A DNA stretch of 64,000 nt, from the NCBI RefSeq assembly GCF_004365635.1, contig NZ_SOBH01000001.1:868001-932000 (forward strand), written 5' to 3'. A program made the position numbers and the translations under genes. Origin of the DNA: Litoreibacter halocynthiae (GTDB lineage Bacteria > Pseudomonadota > Alphaproteobacteria > Rhodobacterales > Rhodobacteraceae). Under the pieces are notes generated by a model that was not told the DNA's origin, searched no databases, and was given only the letters and a program-made list of their open reading frames with translations. Shown here piece after piece: positions 1 through 7,188 of the stretch (position 1 is its first letter; each line of letters starts with the position of its first letter).

Positions 1-174
1 GGCGCGAACCACTTCTTTGGCGTAGTCTGCAGCGTCGTCGCCGGACTTGCCCATCAAATCTGCGGCCCACAAGCCAAGAAGCTTGTTGCGGCGGGCTTCC
101 GCTTTGAACTGCATTTCTGCGTCATGGGCGAATTTCGTTTCAAACGCATTCTCGCGGTCATCAAAGGTGGTCAT
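1..174 (-). CDS. DUF1476 protein, ATP synthase zeta-subunit type (partial, C-terminus outside window)
   Basis: The first 58 codons are visible, beginning MTTFDDRENAFETKFAHDAE and continuing with a charged helical stretch (QFKAEARRNKLLGLWAADLM). This matches the N-terminus of the DUF1476 family, whose Paracoccus member is the zeta subunit, an inhibitor of the F1Fo-ATP synthase in alphaproteobacteria; the N-terminal segment is the inhibitory part. The gene runs off the left edge. It is divergent from purC, with 195 bp between the two start codons, an arrangement I recall as common in Rhodobacteraceae. The family call is from recognised sequence; the inhibitory role is family knowledge. Confidence 0.85.
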   Translation of the reverse strand, partial: MTTFDDRENAFETKFAHDAEMQFKAEARRNKLLGLWAADLMGKSGDDAADYAKEVVRA

Positions 175-277
175 TTAAGGCTCCTGTGGATGTCTGTTAC
201 TCTTGATATGCCCATGCTTTGGCGCTGACGCAAGGGGGTGGTGCCTTCGCGGGGTGATGTGACGCGGCTTGCATTGC

Positions 278-306
278 TTGTCTGACCCGCGCGGGTGACG
301 TATAGG
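278..306 (+). promoter_or_regulatory. Candidate purC promoter (-35 TTGTCT, 17 bp, -10 TATAGG)
   Basis: TTGTCT at 278-283 and TATAGG at 301-306 are separated by exactly 17 bp. Transcription would start near 313, giving a leader of about 57 nt before the purC ATG at 370. A perfect palindrome (285-296) fills the spacer, so a factor bound there would cover the promoter. Inferred from the sequence only. Confidence 0.5.
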
Positions 307-346
307 CTCGGCTAACAACGGGATGCGAGTCCCGCACCCGCGCGGG
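285..346. promoter_or_regulatory. Paired ACCCGCGCGGG palindromes, candidate operator
   Basis: ACCCGCGCGGGT (285-296) is a perfect 12-bp palindrome lying between the candidate -35 and -10 of purC. The same 11 bases ACCCGCGCGGG recur at 336-346, 51 bp downstream, close to five helical turns. The second copy also sits within a hairpin with arms GTCCCGC (329-335) and GCGGGAC (342-348) in the purC leader. Repetition and placement suggest a regulator-binding pair or a leader structure; which one is unknown. Confidence 0.45.
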
Positions 347-369
347 ACGCCGCGCCACAGGAGATGCTC

Positions 370-1131
370 ATGGCACGCCGAAAGAAGATCTACGAAGGCA
401 AAGCTAAAACACTGTATGAAGGCCCTGAGCCCGGTACACTTGTCCAGTATTTCAAGGATGATGCAACGGCCAACAATGCTGAAAAGCATGGCATCATCGA
501 GGGGAAGGGCGTGTTGAACAACCGCCTGAGCGAGTTCTTTATGACCGGCCTCGGCCATATCGGTGTCCCGACCCATTTCATCAAACGCCTCAACATGCGC
601 GAGCAGTTGATCCGCGCCGTCGAAATCATTCCGCTGGAAGTGATCGTGCGCAACTACGCGGCAGGGTCCATGGCGAAGCGTCTGGGGATGGAAGAAGGCA
701 CCATGCTGCCGCGTCCCATCGTCGAGTTTTCCTACAAGGACGACGCATTGGGCGATCCGCTGGTGCCGGAAGAATACATTATCGCTTTGGGATGGGCGAG
801 CCAGCAGGATCTGGACGACATCGTAGCACTTGCCCTGCGGGTCAACGACTTCATGTCTGGTGTTATGTATGGCGTTGGCATCAAGCTGATCGACTTCAAA
901 ATCGAGATTGGCCGACAGTTTGATGGCGACTTCCAACGCTTGATCGTCGCCGACGAGATCAGCCCCGACAGCTGTCGCTTGTGGGACATGGAAACGGGCC
1001 AGAAGCTCGATAAAGACGTGTTCCGCCGCGATCTTGGTAACCTGGCTGACGCATATACCGAAGTTGCTCGGCGCCTTGGGGTATTGCCAAATAACAATGC
1101 GCCATTGGGCAAGCCCACTCTGATTAACTAA
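370..1131 (+). CDS. purC: Phosphoribosylaminoimidazole-succinocarboxamide synthase
   Basis: The 253-aa protein is a SAICAR synthetase, which joins CAIR and aspartate using ATP in de novo purine synthesis. The N-terminus ([18 protein letters not shown]) is the typical start, and [28 protein letters not shown] and [10 protein letters not shown] are conserved ATP and substrate-binding blocks. The start at 370 is preferred over an in-frame ATG at 364 because the AGGAG at 359-363 abuts the latter but lies 6 nt from the former. Length is normal for the short bacterial form. It leads a plus-strand series with the RraB-like gene, purS, an alcohol dehydrogenase and purQ. Confidence 0.97.
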   Translation: MARRKKIYEGKAKTLYEGPEPGTLVQYFKDDATANNAEKHGIIEGKGVLNNRLSEFFMTGLGHIGVPTHFIKRLNMREQLIRAVEIIPLEVIVRNYAAGSMAKRLGMEEGTMLPRPIVEFSYKDDALGDPLVPEEYIIALGWASQQDLDDIVALALRVNDFMSGVMYGVGIKLIDFKIEIGRQFDGDFQRLIVADEISPDSCRLWDMETGQKLDKDVFRRDLGNLADAYTEVARRLGVLPNNNAPLGKPTLIN

Positions 1132-1144
1132 CGGATATCGCCCC

Positions 1145-1519
1145 GTGATTTTACGTTTGCTCAATTCCATCGTCGTGCGGTTTCGCAAGCCGTTGGAATT
1201 GGGTAGCCCGAAAGCCAACAAGCTGGTTCTGGCGCAAATTGCAGAACAAGGTGACGATGGCACGGAAGAGCGTCACGTCCGCCACTTTGCCTACCCCATG
1301 CGCGGCGCCGGCTCGGCCGGTCGCGACCAAGCCATCGAGCTGTTCGCCGAGGCTGGTTTAGACGTGGCTGAAACCCAGTACCGAGACGGTGTCATGGGTG
1401 AGCATTACGCGGCGGTGGCAAACGAAGAATTCGACCAATTAACCGACAGCCTGCGCGACGAGTTTGCCCGCATGGGCTGGGAATACGACGGCTGGGAATG
1501 CGCCGTTTTGAAAAGCTGA
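1145..1519 (+). CDS. RraB-like RNase E inhibitor family protein
   Basis: A 124-aa protein starting at a GTG. It has an N-terminal segment, then a RraB-type fold: KLVLAQIAEQGDDGTEERHVRHFAYP resembles the family's beginning, and the C-terminal MGWEYDGWECAVL matches the family's YDGW ending. E. coli RraB binds the C-terminal half of RNase E and changes its activity; whether this one does so is unknown. It sits 13 nt after purC and 13 nt before purS, so it is probably in the purine transcript. RNase E itself is encoded about 6 kb downstream. The alternative is a related domain with no link to RNase E. Confidence 0.7.
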   Translation: MILRLLNSIVVRFRKPLELGSPKANKLVLAQIAEQGDDGTEERHVRHFAYPMRGAGSAGRDQAIELFAEAGLDVAETQYRDGVMGEHYAAVANEEFDQLTDSLRDEFARMGWEYDGWECAVLKS

Positions 1520-1532
1520 GGGAGCAAAGATC

Positions 1533-1763
1533 ATGAAAGCACGCGTCCATATCATGTTGAAAAACGGGGTGCTCGATCCGCAAGGTGAGGCCGTGCGCCA
1601 CGCGCTTGGAACTCTGGGGTTCGACGGCGTAAACGGTGTGCGCCAAGGTAAGGTGATCGAGTTGGATCTGGCCGAGGGAACAACTGAGGCTTCGGTCAAG
1701 GACATGTGCGAAAAGCTTCTCGCAAATACAGTGATCGAAAGCTACACGATCGAGCTTACCTAA
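1533..1763 (+). CDS. purS: Phosphoribosylformylglycinamidine synthase subunit PurS
   Basis: A 76-aa protein of typical PurS size and sequence (MKARVHIMLKNGVLDPQGEAVRHALGTLGF and a C-terminal NTVIESYTIEL strand). PurS is the small structural subunit of the FGAM synthase complex with PurQ and PurL. A GGGAG lies upstream of the ATG. Its TAA stop overlaps the next gene's ATG by one base (TAATG at 1761-1765), so the inserted dehydrogenase is probably translated by coupling to purS. purL is not in this window. Confidence 0.95.
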   Translation: MKARVHIMLKNGVLDPQGEAVRHALGTLGFDGVNGVRQGKVIELDLAEGTTEASVKDMCEKLLANTVIESYTIELT

Positions 1764-2800
1764 TGCGTGCCGCCGTCCTTCGTGAATACAACGCTCCGCT
1801 GTCCATCGAGGACGTGGCAGAACCCGCTTGCCCTGAAGACGGCGTCGTTCTGAAGGTCATGGCGTGCGGGGTGTGCCGCTCCGACTGGCATGGTTGGACG
1901 GGAGAGCATCCTCGCGTAAAGCCGGGGCAAATCGGCGGTCACGAATATTGCGGTGAAGTCGTAGAGGCGGGGCCGTTGGCGACGCATAAGTTGGGCGACA
2001 AGCTGATTGCGCCGTTCATTCTTGCGTGCGGGACATGCCCGTCCTGCCAAGAGGGCAATCAAAATACATGCCCGAACCAGCGACTTCCCGGCTTTATCGA
2101 GCCCGGCGCTTTTGCGGAATATGTTGCCGTCCCATTTGACCACAATCTGGCGCATCTGCCGGAAAACCTTTCACCGACCGTTGCGGCTGGTCTTGGATGT
2201 CGGGTCACAACCGCGTGGCACGCGTTGACCGGACGCGCCGCATTGCAGCCGGGTGAATGGCTCGCGGTTCACGGGACGGGGGGCATCGGCTTGTCGGCAT
2301 TGTTGCTTGGTATCGCAATGGGTGCTCGGGTGATTGTGGTTGATATCGTCGAGGAAAAACTTACTCACGCCAAAGGCTTGGGGGCCGAAGCTGCGGTGAA
2401 CGCTGCAGATGGTGACGTCGCCGCAAAGATCAAAGAGATCACCGGAGGCGGCGCACATGTGTCTGTCGAGGCGCTCGGGCTTCCTGTCACGACCAATGCG
2501 TCAATTGAATGCCTGCGCCCCTTGGGCCGCCATGTACAGGTCGGCATGCCTGTGGGTCATACAGCGACGATGGAAATCAACATGAGCGCCGTCTATCTCG
2601 GCAATCTTGCTTTGTACGGCACACGCGGCATGCCGCCTTGGAAATACCCGAGCTTGCTGGCGCTGATCACCAGCGGTCGTATCGACATGTCGCCGCTTGT
2701 CGCCCGCGAAATCGGGCTGTCGGGTGTCTCCGACGAGCTTGCTGCCTTCAACGGGCCAACCCCTCCGGGTGTGGCCGTCATCACTGATTTTCTAAGCTAA
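1763..2800 (+). CDS. Zinc-dependent alcohol dehydrogenase, MDR family
   Basis: A 345-aa medium-chain dehydrogenase/reductase. Visible catalytic-zinc positions are C38 (CGVCRSD) and H60-E61 (GGHE), and structural-zinc cysteines are C89, C92, C95 and C103. [11 protein letters not shown] near residue 170 is the NAD(P)-binding Rossmann motif. Substrate cannot be told from sequence; the closest general type is the zinc-binding alcohol or aldehyde reductases. The ATG at 1763 overlaps the purS stop by one base, which argues against longer starts. It lies between purS and purQ, whose products act in one complex; this placement is odd because the enzyme has no known role in purine synthesis. Confidence 0.88.
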   Translation: MRAAVLREYNAPLSIEDVAEPACPEDGVVLKVMACGVCRSDWHGWTGEHPRVKPGQIGGHEYCGEVVEAGPLATHKLGDKLIAPFILACGTCPSCQEGNQNTCPNQRLPGFIEPGAFAEYVAVPFDHNLAHLPENLSPTVAAGLGCRVTTAWHALTGRAALQPGEWLAVHGTGGIGLSALLLGIAMGARVIVVDIVEEKLTHAKGLGAEAAVNAADGDVAAKIKEITGGGAHVSVEALGLPVTTNASIECLRPLGRHVQVGMPVGHTATMEINMSAVYLGNLALYGTRGMPPWKYPSLLALITSGRIDMSPLVAREIGLSGVSDELAAFNGPTPPGVAVITDFLS

Positions 2801-2814
2801 AGGGACCGTTTGCC

Positions 2815-3483
2815 ATGAAAGCTGCCGTCATCGTTTTCCCCGGGTCCAATTGCGACCGCGATCTTGCCGAAGGGTTCCGCCAAGCGGGGTTTGAGGTTTC
2901 CATGGTCTGGCACAAAGACACCGACCTGCCCAAGGGCATGGACGTGATCGGCATTCCCGGGGGTTTTTCTTTTGGGGATTATCTGCGGTGCGGTGCAATC
3001 GCAGCCCAGTCGCCTATTTGCCGCGCAGTTGTGGATTACGCCCATAAAGGCGGGCATGTGCTGGGCTTTTGTAACGGTTTCCAAGTGCTTTGCGAGACCG
3101 GTCTGTTGCCCGGCGTGTTGATGCGCAATGCGGGGCTAAAGTTTGTTTGCCGCCAGCAAACGCTCCGTGTCGAGACTGCAGACAGCCCTTTCACCAACGC
3201 TTACAGCAAAGGCAATGAGATCATGGTGCCGATTGCGCACCACGATGGGAACTTTTCCGCCGACGCGGATTTGCTCTCCCGTTTGCGCGGCGAAGACCGC
3301 GTGGCATTCAGCTATGTCGGCAACCCCAATGGCTCAACCGGCGATATTGCGGGTATTCTCAGTGAAAACCGGCGTGTTCTGGGAATGATGCCCCATCCGG
3401 AGCGGGCAAGCGAGCCTGCGCATGGTGGAACCGACGGGCAGGGGGTTTTTAAATCCTTAACCGAGGTTTTGGCGCTGGCGTGA
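2815..3483 (+). CDS. purQ: Phosphoribosylformylglycinamidine synthase subunit PurQ (glutaminase)
   Basis: A 222-aa class I glutamine amidotransferase that supplies ammonia to PurL in FGAM synthesis. The catalytic triad is visible: C86 in GFCNGFQ, and H194 and E196 in MMPHPE. The N-terminal [10 protein letters not shown] and [15 protein letters not shown] blocks are PurQ-specific. Length is normal. It is the last gene of the pur series, 14 nt after the dehydrogenase stop; 52 nt later a separate two-component operon begins. Confidence 0.97.
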   Translation: MKAAVIVFPGSNCDRDLAEGFRQAGFEVSMVWHKDTDLPKGMDVIGIPGGFSFGDYLRCGAIAAQSPICRAVVDYAHKGGHVLGFCNGFQVLCETGLLPGVLMRNAGLKFVCRQQTLRVETADSPFTNAYSKGNEIMVPIAHHDGNFSADADLLSRLRGEDRVAFSYVGNPNGSTGDIAGILSENRRVLGMMPHPERASEPAHGGTDGQGVFKSLTEVLALA

Positions 3484-3535
3484 ATCCGCCGAAGGTGCGC
3501 TTGAGAGTACGCGGTCACTGACCTAATCTGGGCAC

Positions 3536-5377
3536 ATGAAGACGACGCCTCCCACTGGTGGGACCGACATCAAAGCGGTCACGCCCCCTCAAACACGGCC
3601 ATCGCGTAAAGCGACTTGGCTGGTAAGAGGCGTTGTTCTGGGGTTAATCGCTCTGGCGGTTGGTATCATCTGGATATCCAACCTCTGGCTCACCGATCGC
3701 TTCACAGAGACCACCCGTAACAGAGGCGAAATCCGGCTCGCCCTGTATTCCAACGCCATTACGTCCGAGTTGCAGCGCAACCGCGTCGTCCCTTTGCTGT
3801 TGTCGCGTGACCCGGTGATGATCTCGGCGCTGAATTCCAATGATTTCTCGGCCACATCCCGTCGGTTGATTTCGTTTTCGGAAGAGATCGGGGCGGCTGC
3901 GCTGCGCCTGCTGGATCAAGACGGGGTTATCGTGGCCTCGTCGGACCGGAACGAATTGGGTGCCGCGTTTCGCAATTCACCCTATTTCGTAGATGCGCTG
4001 CGCACCAACGAGACGGTGTTCAACGCGACGCAGCTGGAAAGTGGGGCCTACAAGTTCACCTATGCCCGCCGGATTGAATCCGAAAAGCAGGGGATCGGTG
4101 TTATCGTGGTCGACGTCGATTTGCGGCAATTTGAGACACGCTGGCGCTCGCCATCCGAGGCGGTTCTGGTCGCCAATTCGGAAGGGCAGATCGTCATCGC
4201 TACAGACCCGCGCTGGCGGGGCTTGGATATTGCGGAGGCGTTAGAGAAACGAACGCCGGACAGCGCGTTGAGGCGTGCATTCGAGGCAACCGGCGGCCTG
4301 TTCGATATCGAACAACCGGACGCCTATTTCCGCGGCGAGGCGGTGATGGAAATGGTTGGTCGTATCCCGTTCCGCGGGTGGCGGATCACGTCCTTCTCGA
4401 CTTACGCGAGTGTTCGGGAACGTGTGAACGGTGTGCTTGCCATCGAGATCATGGCGTTCGCCATTTTGTTGGCGTTGGCATTCTATGTTCTCTCGCGGCG
4501 CGCCCAAACACAGGCAGGCTTTTTCCGCCGCGAAAGCGAAGAATTGCGGGCATTGAACCTGCGGTTGAGCCGCGAAATAGCTGAACGGCAAAAGGTTCAA
4601 AAGAATCTTGAAGTCGCCGAGCAGTCATTGGCCCAATCGCAAAAGCTTGCGGCTTTGGGCGAGATGTCCGCCGCCGTGAGCCACGAGTTGAACCAACCGC
4701 TGGCCGCGATGAAAACCTATCTCGCGGGTGCCAAGTTGCTGCTGCAACGACGTCGCCCCGAGGAAGCGCAAGCTTCCTTCCAACGCATTGATGACTTGAT
4801 CGAGCGGATGGGAGCAATCACCAAGCAGCTGAAATCCTACGCCCGCAAAGGTGGCGACGCATTGGAACCAGTAGATCTACGCGATGCGGTGCGCGGCGCT
4901 TTGTCGATGATGGAGCCGCAATTGAAGCGCGGCGATGTGCGGGTGATCTCGACATTGCCCGACGAACCCGTTCTGGTTTTGGGAGATCGCGTGCGGCTTG
5001 AGCAGGTGATCATCAACTTGTTCCGCAACGCCTTAGATGCGACCAAGGGCGTGCTTAAACCTCAGGTTGAAATACTACTGAACTCCGGTGAAACTGCCGT
5101 GCTCAGCGTGCGGGACAATGGTGAGGGGCTTGAAAGCCTCGATGAATTGTTCGAGCCGTTTTACACTACGAAACAGCCGGGGGAGGGCGTTGGCCTTGGT
5201 CTCGCAATCTCGTCCGGTATCGTTGCCGATCTGGGTGGCCGTTTGACAGCACGCAACGGTCAGGCCGGCGGCGCGGTGTTCGAAGTACAGCTACCAATTT
5301 TGGGTCAAGACGCGATCAAGACCCAACCCCCGACACAATTACCCGCCTCAAACAGCAAAGTTGAGGCCGCCGAATAG
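3536..5377 (+). CDS. dctB: DctB-type sensor histidine kinase
   Basis: A 613-aa membrane sensor. One membrane segment at about 28-50, a periplasmic region of about 250 residues with PAS-like sensing sequence (RLLDQDGVIVASSDRNELG), and a second membrane segment at about 300-319 are followed by a coiled coil, the phospho-accepting H383 in SHELNQPLAAMKTY, and an ATPase domain with the N box (NLFRNALDA), DNGEGL and GVGLGLAIS. The layout and the H-box wording are those of DctB, the sensor of C4-dicarboxylates. No dctA or TRAP transporter gene lies nearby, so the ligand is inferred from the family only. The partner regulator starts 27 nt downstream. Confidence 0.85.
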   Translation: MKTTPPTGGTDIKAVTPPQTRPSRKATWLVRGVVLGLIALAVGIIWISNLWLTDRFTETTRNRGEIRLALYSNAITSELQRNRVVPLLLSRDPVMISALNSNDFSATSRRLISFSEEIGAAALRLLDQDGVIVASSDRNELGAAFRNSPYFVDALRTNETVFNATQLESGAYKFTYARRIESEKQGIGVIVVDVDLRQFETRWRSPSEAVLVANSEGQIVIATDPRWRGLDIAEALEKRTPDSALRRAFEATGGLFDIEQPDAYFRGEAVMEMVGRIPFRGWRITSFSTYASVRERVNGVLAIEIMAFAILLALAFYVLSRRAQTQAGFFRRESEELRALNLRLSREIAERQKVQKNLEVAEQSLAQSQKLAALGEMSAAVSHELNQPLAAMKTYLAGAKLLLQRRRPEEAQASFQRIDDLIERMGAITKQLKSYARKGGDALEPVDLRDAVRGALSMMEPQLKRGDVRVISTLPDEPVLVLGDRVRLEQVIINLFRNALDATKGVLKPQVEILLNSGETAVLSVRDNGEGLESLDELFEPFYTTKQPGEGVGLGLAISSGIVADLGGRLTARNGQAGGAVFEVQLPILGQDAIKTQPPTQLPASNSKVEAAE

Positions 5378-5404
5378 GCGCAGTACAGCAAAAGGAGCCA
5401 GCAC

Positions 5405-6736
5405 ATGGCCAACGCATTGAAAATTGCAATTGTCGACGATGAACAGGACATGCGTCAGTCTATTTCCCAGTGGCTTGCGCTTTCCGGCTACGACACCGAG
5501 ACATTCTCTAGCGCGGAGGATGCGTTGAAGGGCATCGGCAGCGACTATCCCGGTATCGTGGTAAGCGACATCAAGATGCCCGGCATGGACGGTATGCAGT
5601 TCCTTAAACGTCTGATGAGCCAGGACAGCGCTTTGCCCGTCATCATGATCACCGGCCACGGTGATGTTCCGATGGCGGTGGAGGCGATGCGCGTCGGGGC
5701 GTTCGACTTTCTCGAGAAGCCGTTTAACCCCGACCGCATGACGCAGCTTGCCAAGCGCGCCACCATTTCGCGACGTCTGACATTGGACAACCGCGCGCTG
5801 CGTCGGGAATTATCGGATGGCGCTGCATTGATGCGCAAGCTGATAGGCTCTTCGCCCGTGATGGAGCGTCTGCGCGAGGATGTTCTTGATCTGGGGCAGG
5901 CAGACGGTCATGTGCTGATTGACGGTGAGACCGGAACTGGCAAGACCTTGATCGCCCATGCGCTTCACGCAGTAGGGCCGCGCGCAGGTAAGAAGTTCGT
6001 AACCCTAAGCTGTGCCGCTTTTGACGAGGCCTCTTTGTCGAAGAAGTTGTTTGATCCTGTCGTCGAAGGTGAAGAGCTTCCGTTGGTCGAGCAGGCGCGC
6101 GGCGGTACCTTGGTGCTGGAAGACATCGAAGCTCTGCCAGGAACGCTGCAAGCGCGGTTGTTGCAGTTGATTAACGAGCAGGGCAGCCCTGCCGAGACGC
6201 GGATCATCGCAATCTGCAACACCCAAGAGCAGGATAAAACCTGCGAAGACCTGATCCGTGCCGACCTGTATTACCGCCTAGCTGCAATGAAGATCACCAT
6301 CCCTCCGCTACGCCAGCGAGGCGAGGATATTTTGACATTGTTTAACCGCTTTGGAGAGCAATTCGGCGAGGAATACGGCTCTGACGCGCCGGAAGTATCC
6401 GCGCAAGAAGCAGCTCAGCTGTTGCAGGCTCCATGGCCCGGCAACGTGCGCCAGCTCATCAACGTCGCAGAACGTGCTGTTCTGCAAAACCGCCGCGGTT
6501 CAGGCTCGATTGCGTCCTTGCTGATGGCCGATAACTCGGAGATGGGGCCGGTGGTGACGACCGAAGGTAAACCGCTCAAGGAGTACGTTGAAGCATTCGA
6601 GCGGATGTTGATCGATAACACAATGCGCCGCCACAAAGGCTCTATCGCGAGTGTCATGGACGAGTTGTGTTTGCCGCGCCGGACTTTGAACGAAAAGATG
6701 GCAAAGTACGGATTGCAAAGGGCAGACTACGTCTAA
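5405..6736 (+). CDS. dctD: DctD-type response regulator lacking the GAFTGA loop
   Basis: A 443-aa protein with a receiver domain (D55 as phospho-acceptor, K105), an AAA+ domain and a C-terminal Fis-type helix-turn-helix (GSIASVMDELCLPRRTLNEKM). Walker A is intact (GETGTGKT, 174-181), and RADLYYRL and PWPGNVRQL are present. However, between about 203 and 235 the sequence carries no GAFTGA motif, the loop with which such proteins contact sigma-54. Walker B reads LVLEDI rather than the usual LFLDEI, so the Asp-Glu pair is swapped. The protein probably binds DNA and responds to DctB, but activation of sigma-54 polymerase is doubtful. R. capsulatus NtrC is a known GAFTGA-less relative that works with sigma-70. 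Confidence 0.85.
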   Translation: MANALKIAIVDDEQDMRQSISQWLALSGYDTETFSSAEDALKGIGSDYPGIVVSDIKMPGMDGMQFLKRLMSQDSALPVIMITGHGDVPMAVEAMRVGAFDFLEKPFNPDRMTQLAKRATISRRLTLDNRALRRELSDGAALMRKLIGSSPVMERLREDVLDLGQADGHVLIDGETGTGKTLIAHALHAVGPRAGKKFVTLSCAAFDEASLSKKLFDPVVEGEELPLVEQARGGTLVLEDIEALPGTLQARLLQLINEQGSPAETRIIAICNTQEQDKTCEDLIRADLYYRLAAMKITIPPLRQRGEDILTLFNRFGEQFGEEYGSDAPEVSAQEAAQLLQAPWPGNVRQLINVAERAVLQNRRGSGSIASLLMADNSEMGPVVTTEGKPLKEYVEAFERMLIDNTMRRHKGSIASVMDELCLPRRTLNEKMAKYGLQRADYV

Positions 6737-7188
6737 GCTGCCTGCCACATGTAATCGCAAAATGTGAGTAATCTGTCACAACGGCGATTGTTCATTGTAA
6801 TCGACATGCAAACAATACTATGTGTTGAAGACGGCTCGGTGCCCCGAACAGGCGCATTGGACGGTTAGAGTTTCACTGCAGCTATGCTCGAAGGACAAAA
6901 CGAGCTCAAGCACCGCAGGATTGACGGCCCTTTTCGGGCCATCGCCGCTGGCTCGCAAAACGCGCCGTGGCACCATTCGTAAGGCCAGCACCAGCAATAG
7001 GTCATGGTCGGAGACAAGAACGCGATGAGACGCGACAGGCACAGCAACGGACATAATGGCGGGGGAGTCCTCTCGTCACATGCCGTTTTGCAGCCATCCG
7101 CGTCCAGGCTCGCCCAAACAAGACATCCCGTTAACAATGCCGCGCCCCCCGGGGCGTGTTTGTCGTTGGCCAGATGCAATCGGAAAAC
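6737..7188 (+). other. Non-coding region / long leader in front of rne
   Basis: About 450 bp without a convincing gene. A hairpin with arms GGCCC (6926-6930) and GGGCC (6936-6940) is visible, and the last 200 nt are purine-rich (GGAGACAAGAACGCG). A weak promoter may lie at 6795-6821 (TTGTAA, 15 bp, TACTAT). E. coli rne has a 361-nt leader used for autoregulation; by analogy this may be a structured, RNase E-sensitive leader, but that is inference. Short reading frames here on both strands have no recognisable product. Confidence 0.4.

Noticed and set aside
6822-7028. Small open frames in the rne leader
   Set aside because: No ribosome-binding sites and no family; the region looks like untranslated leader.
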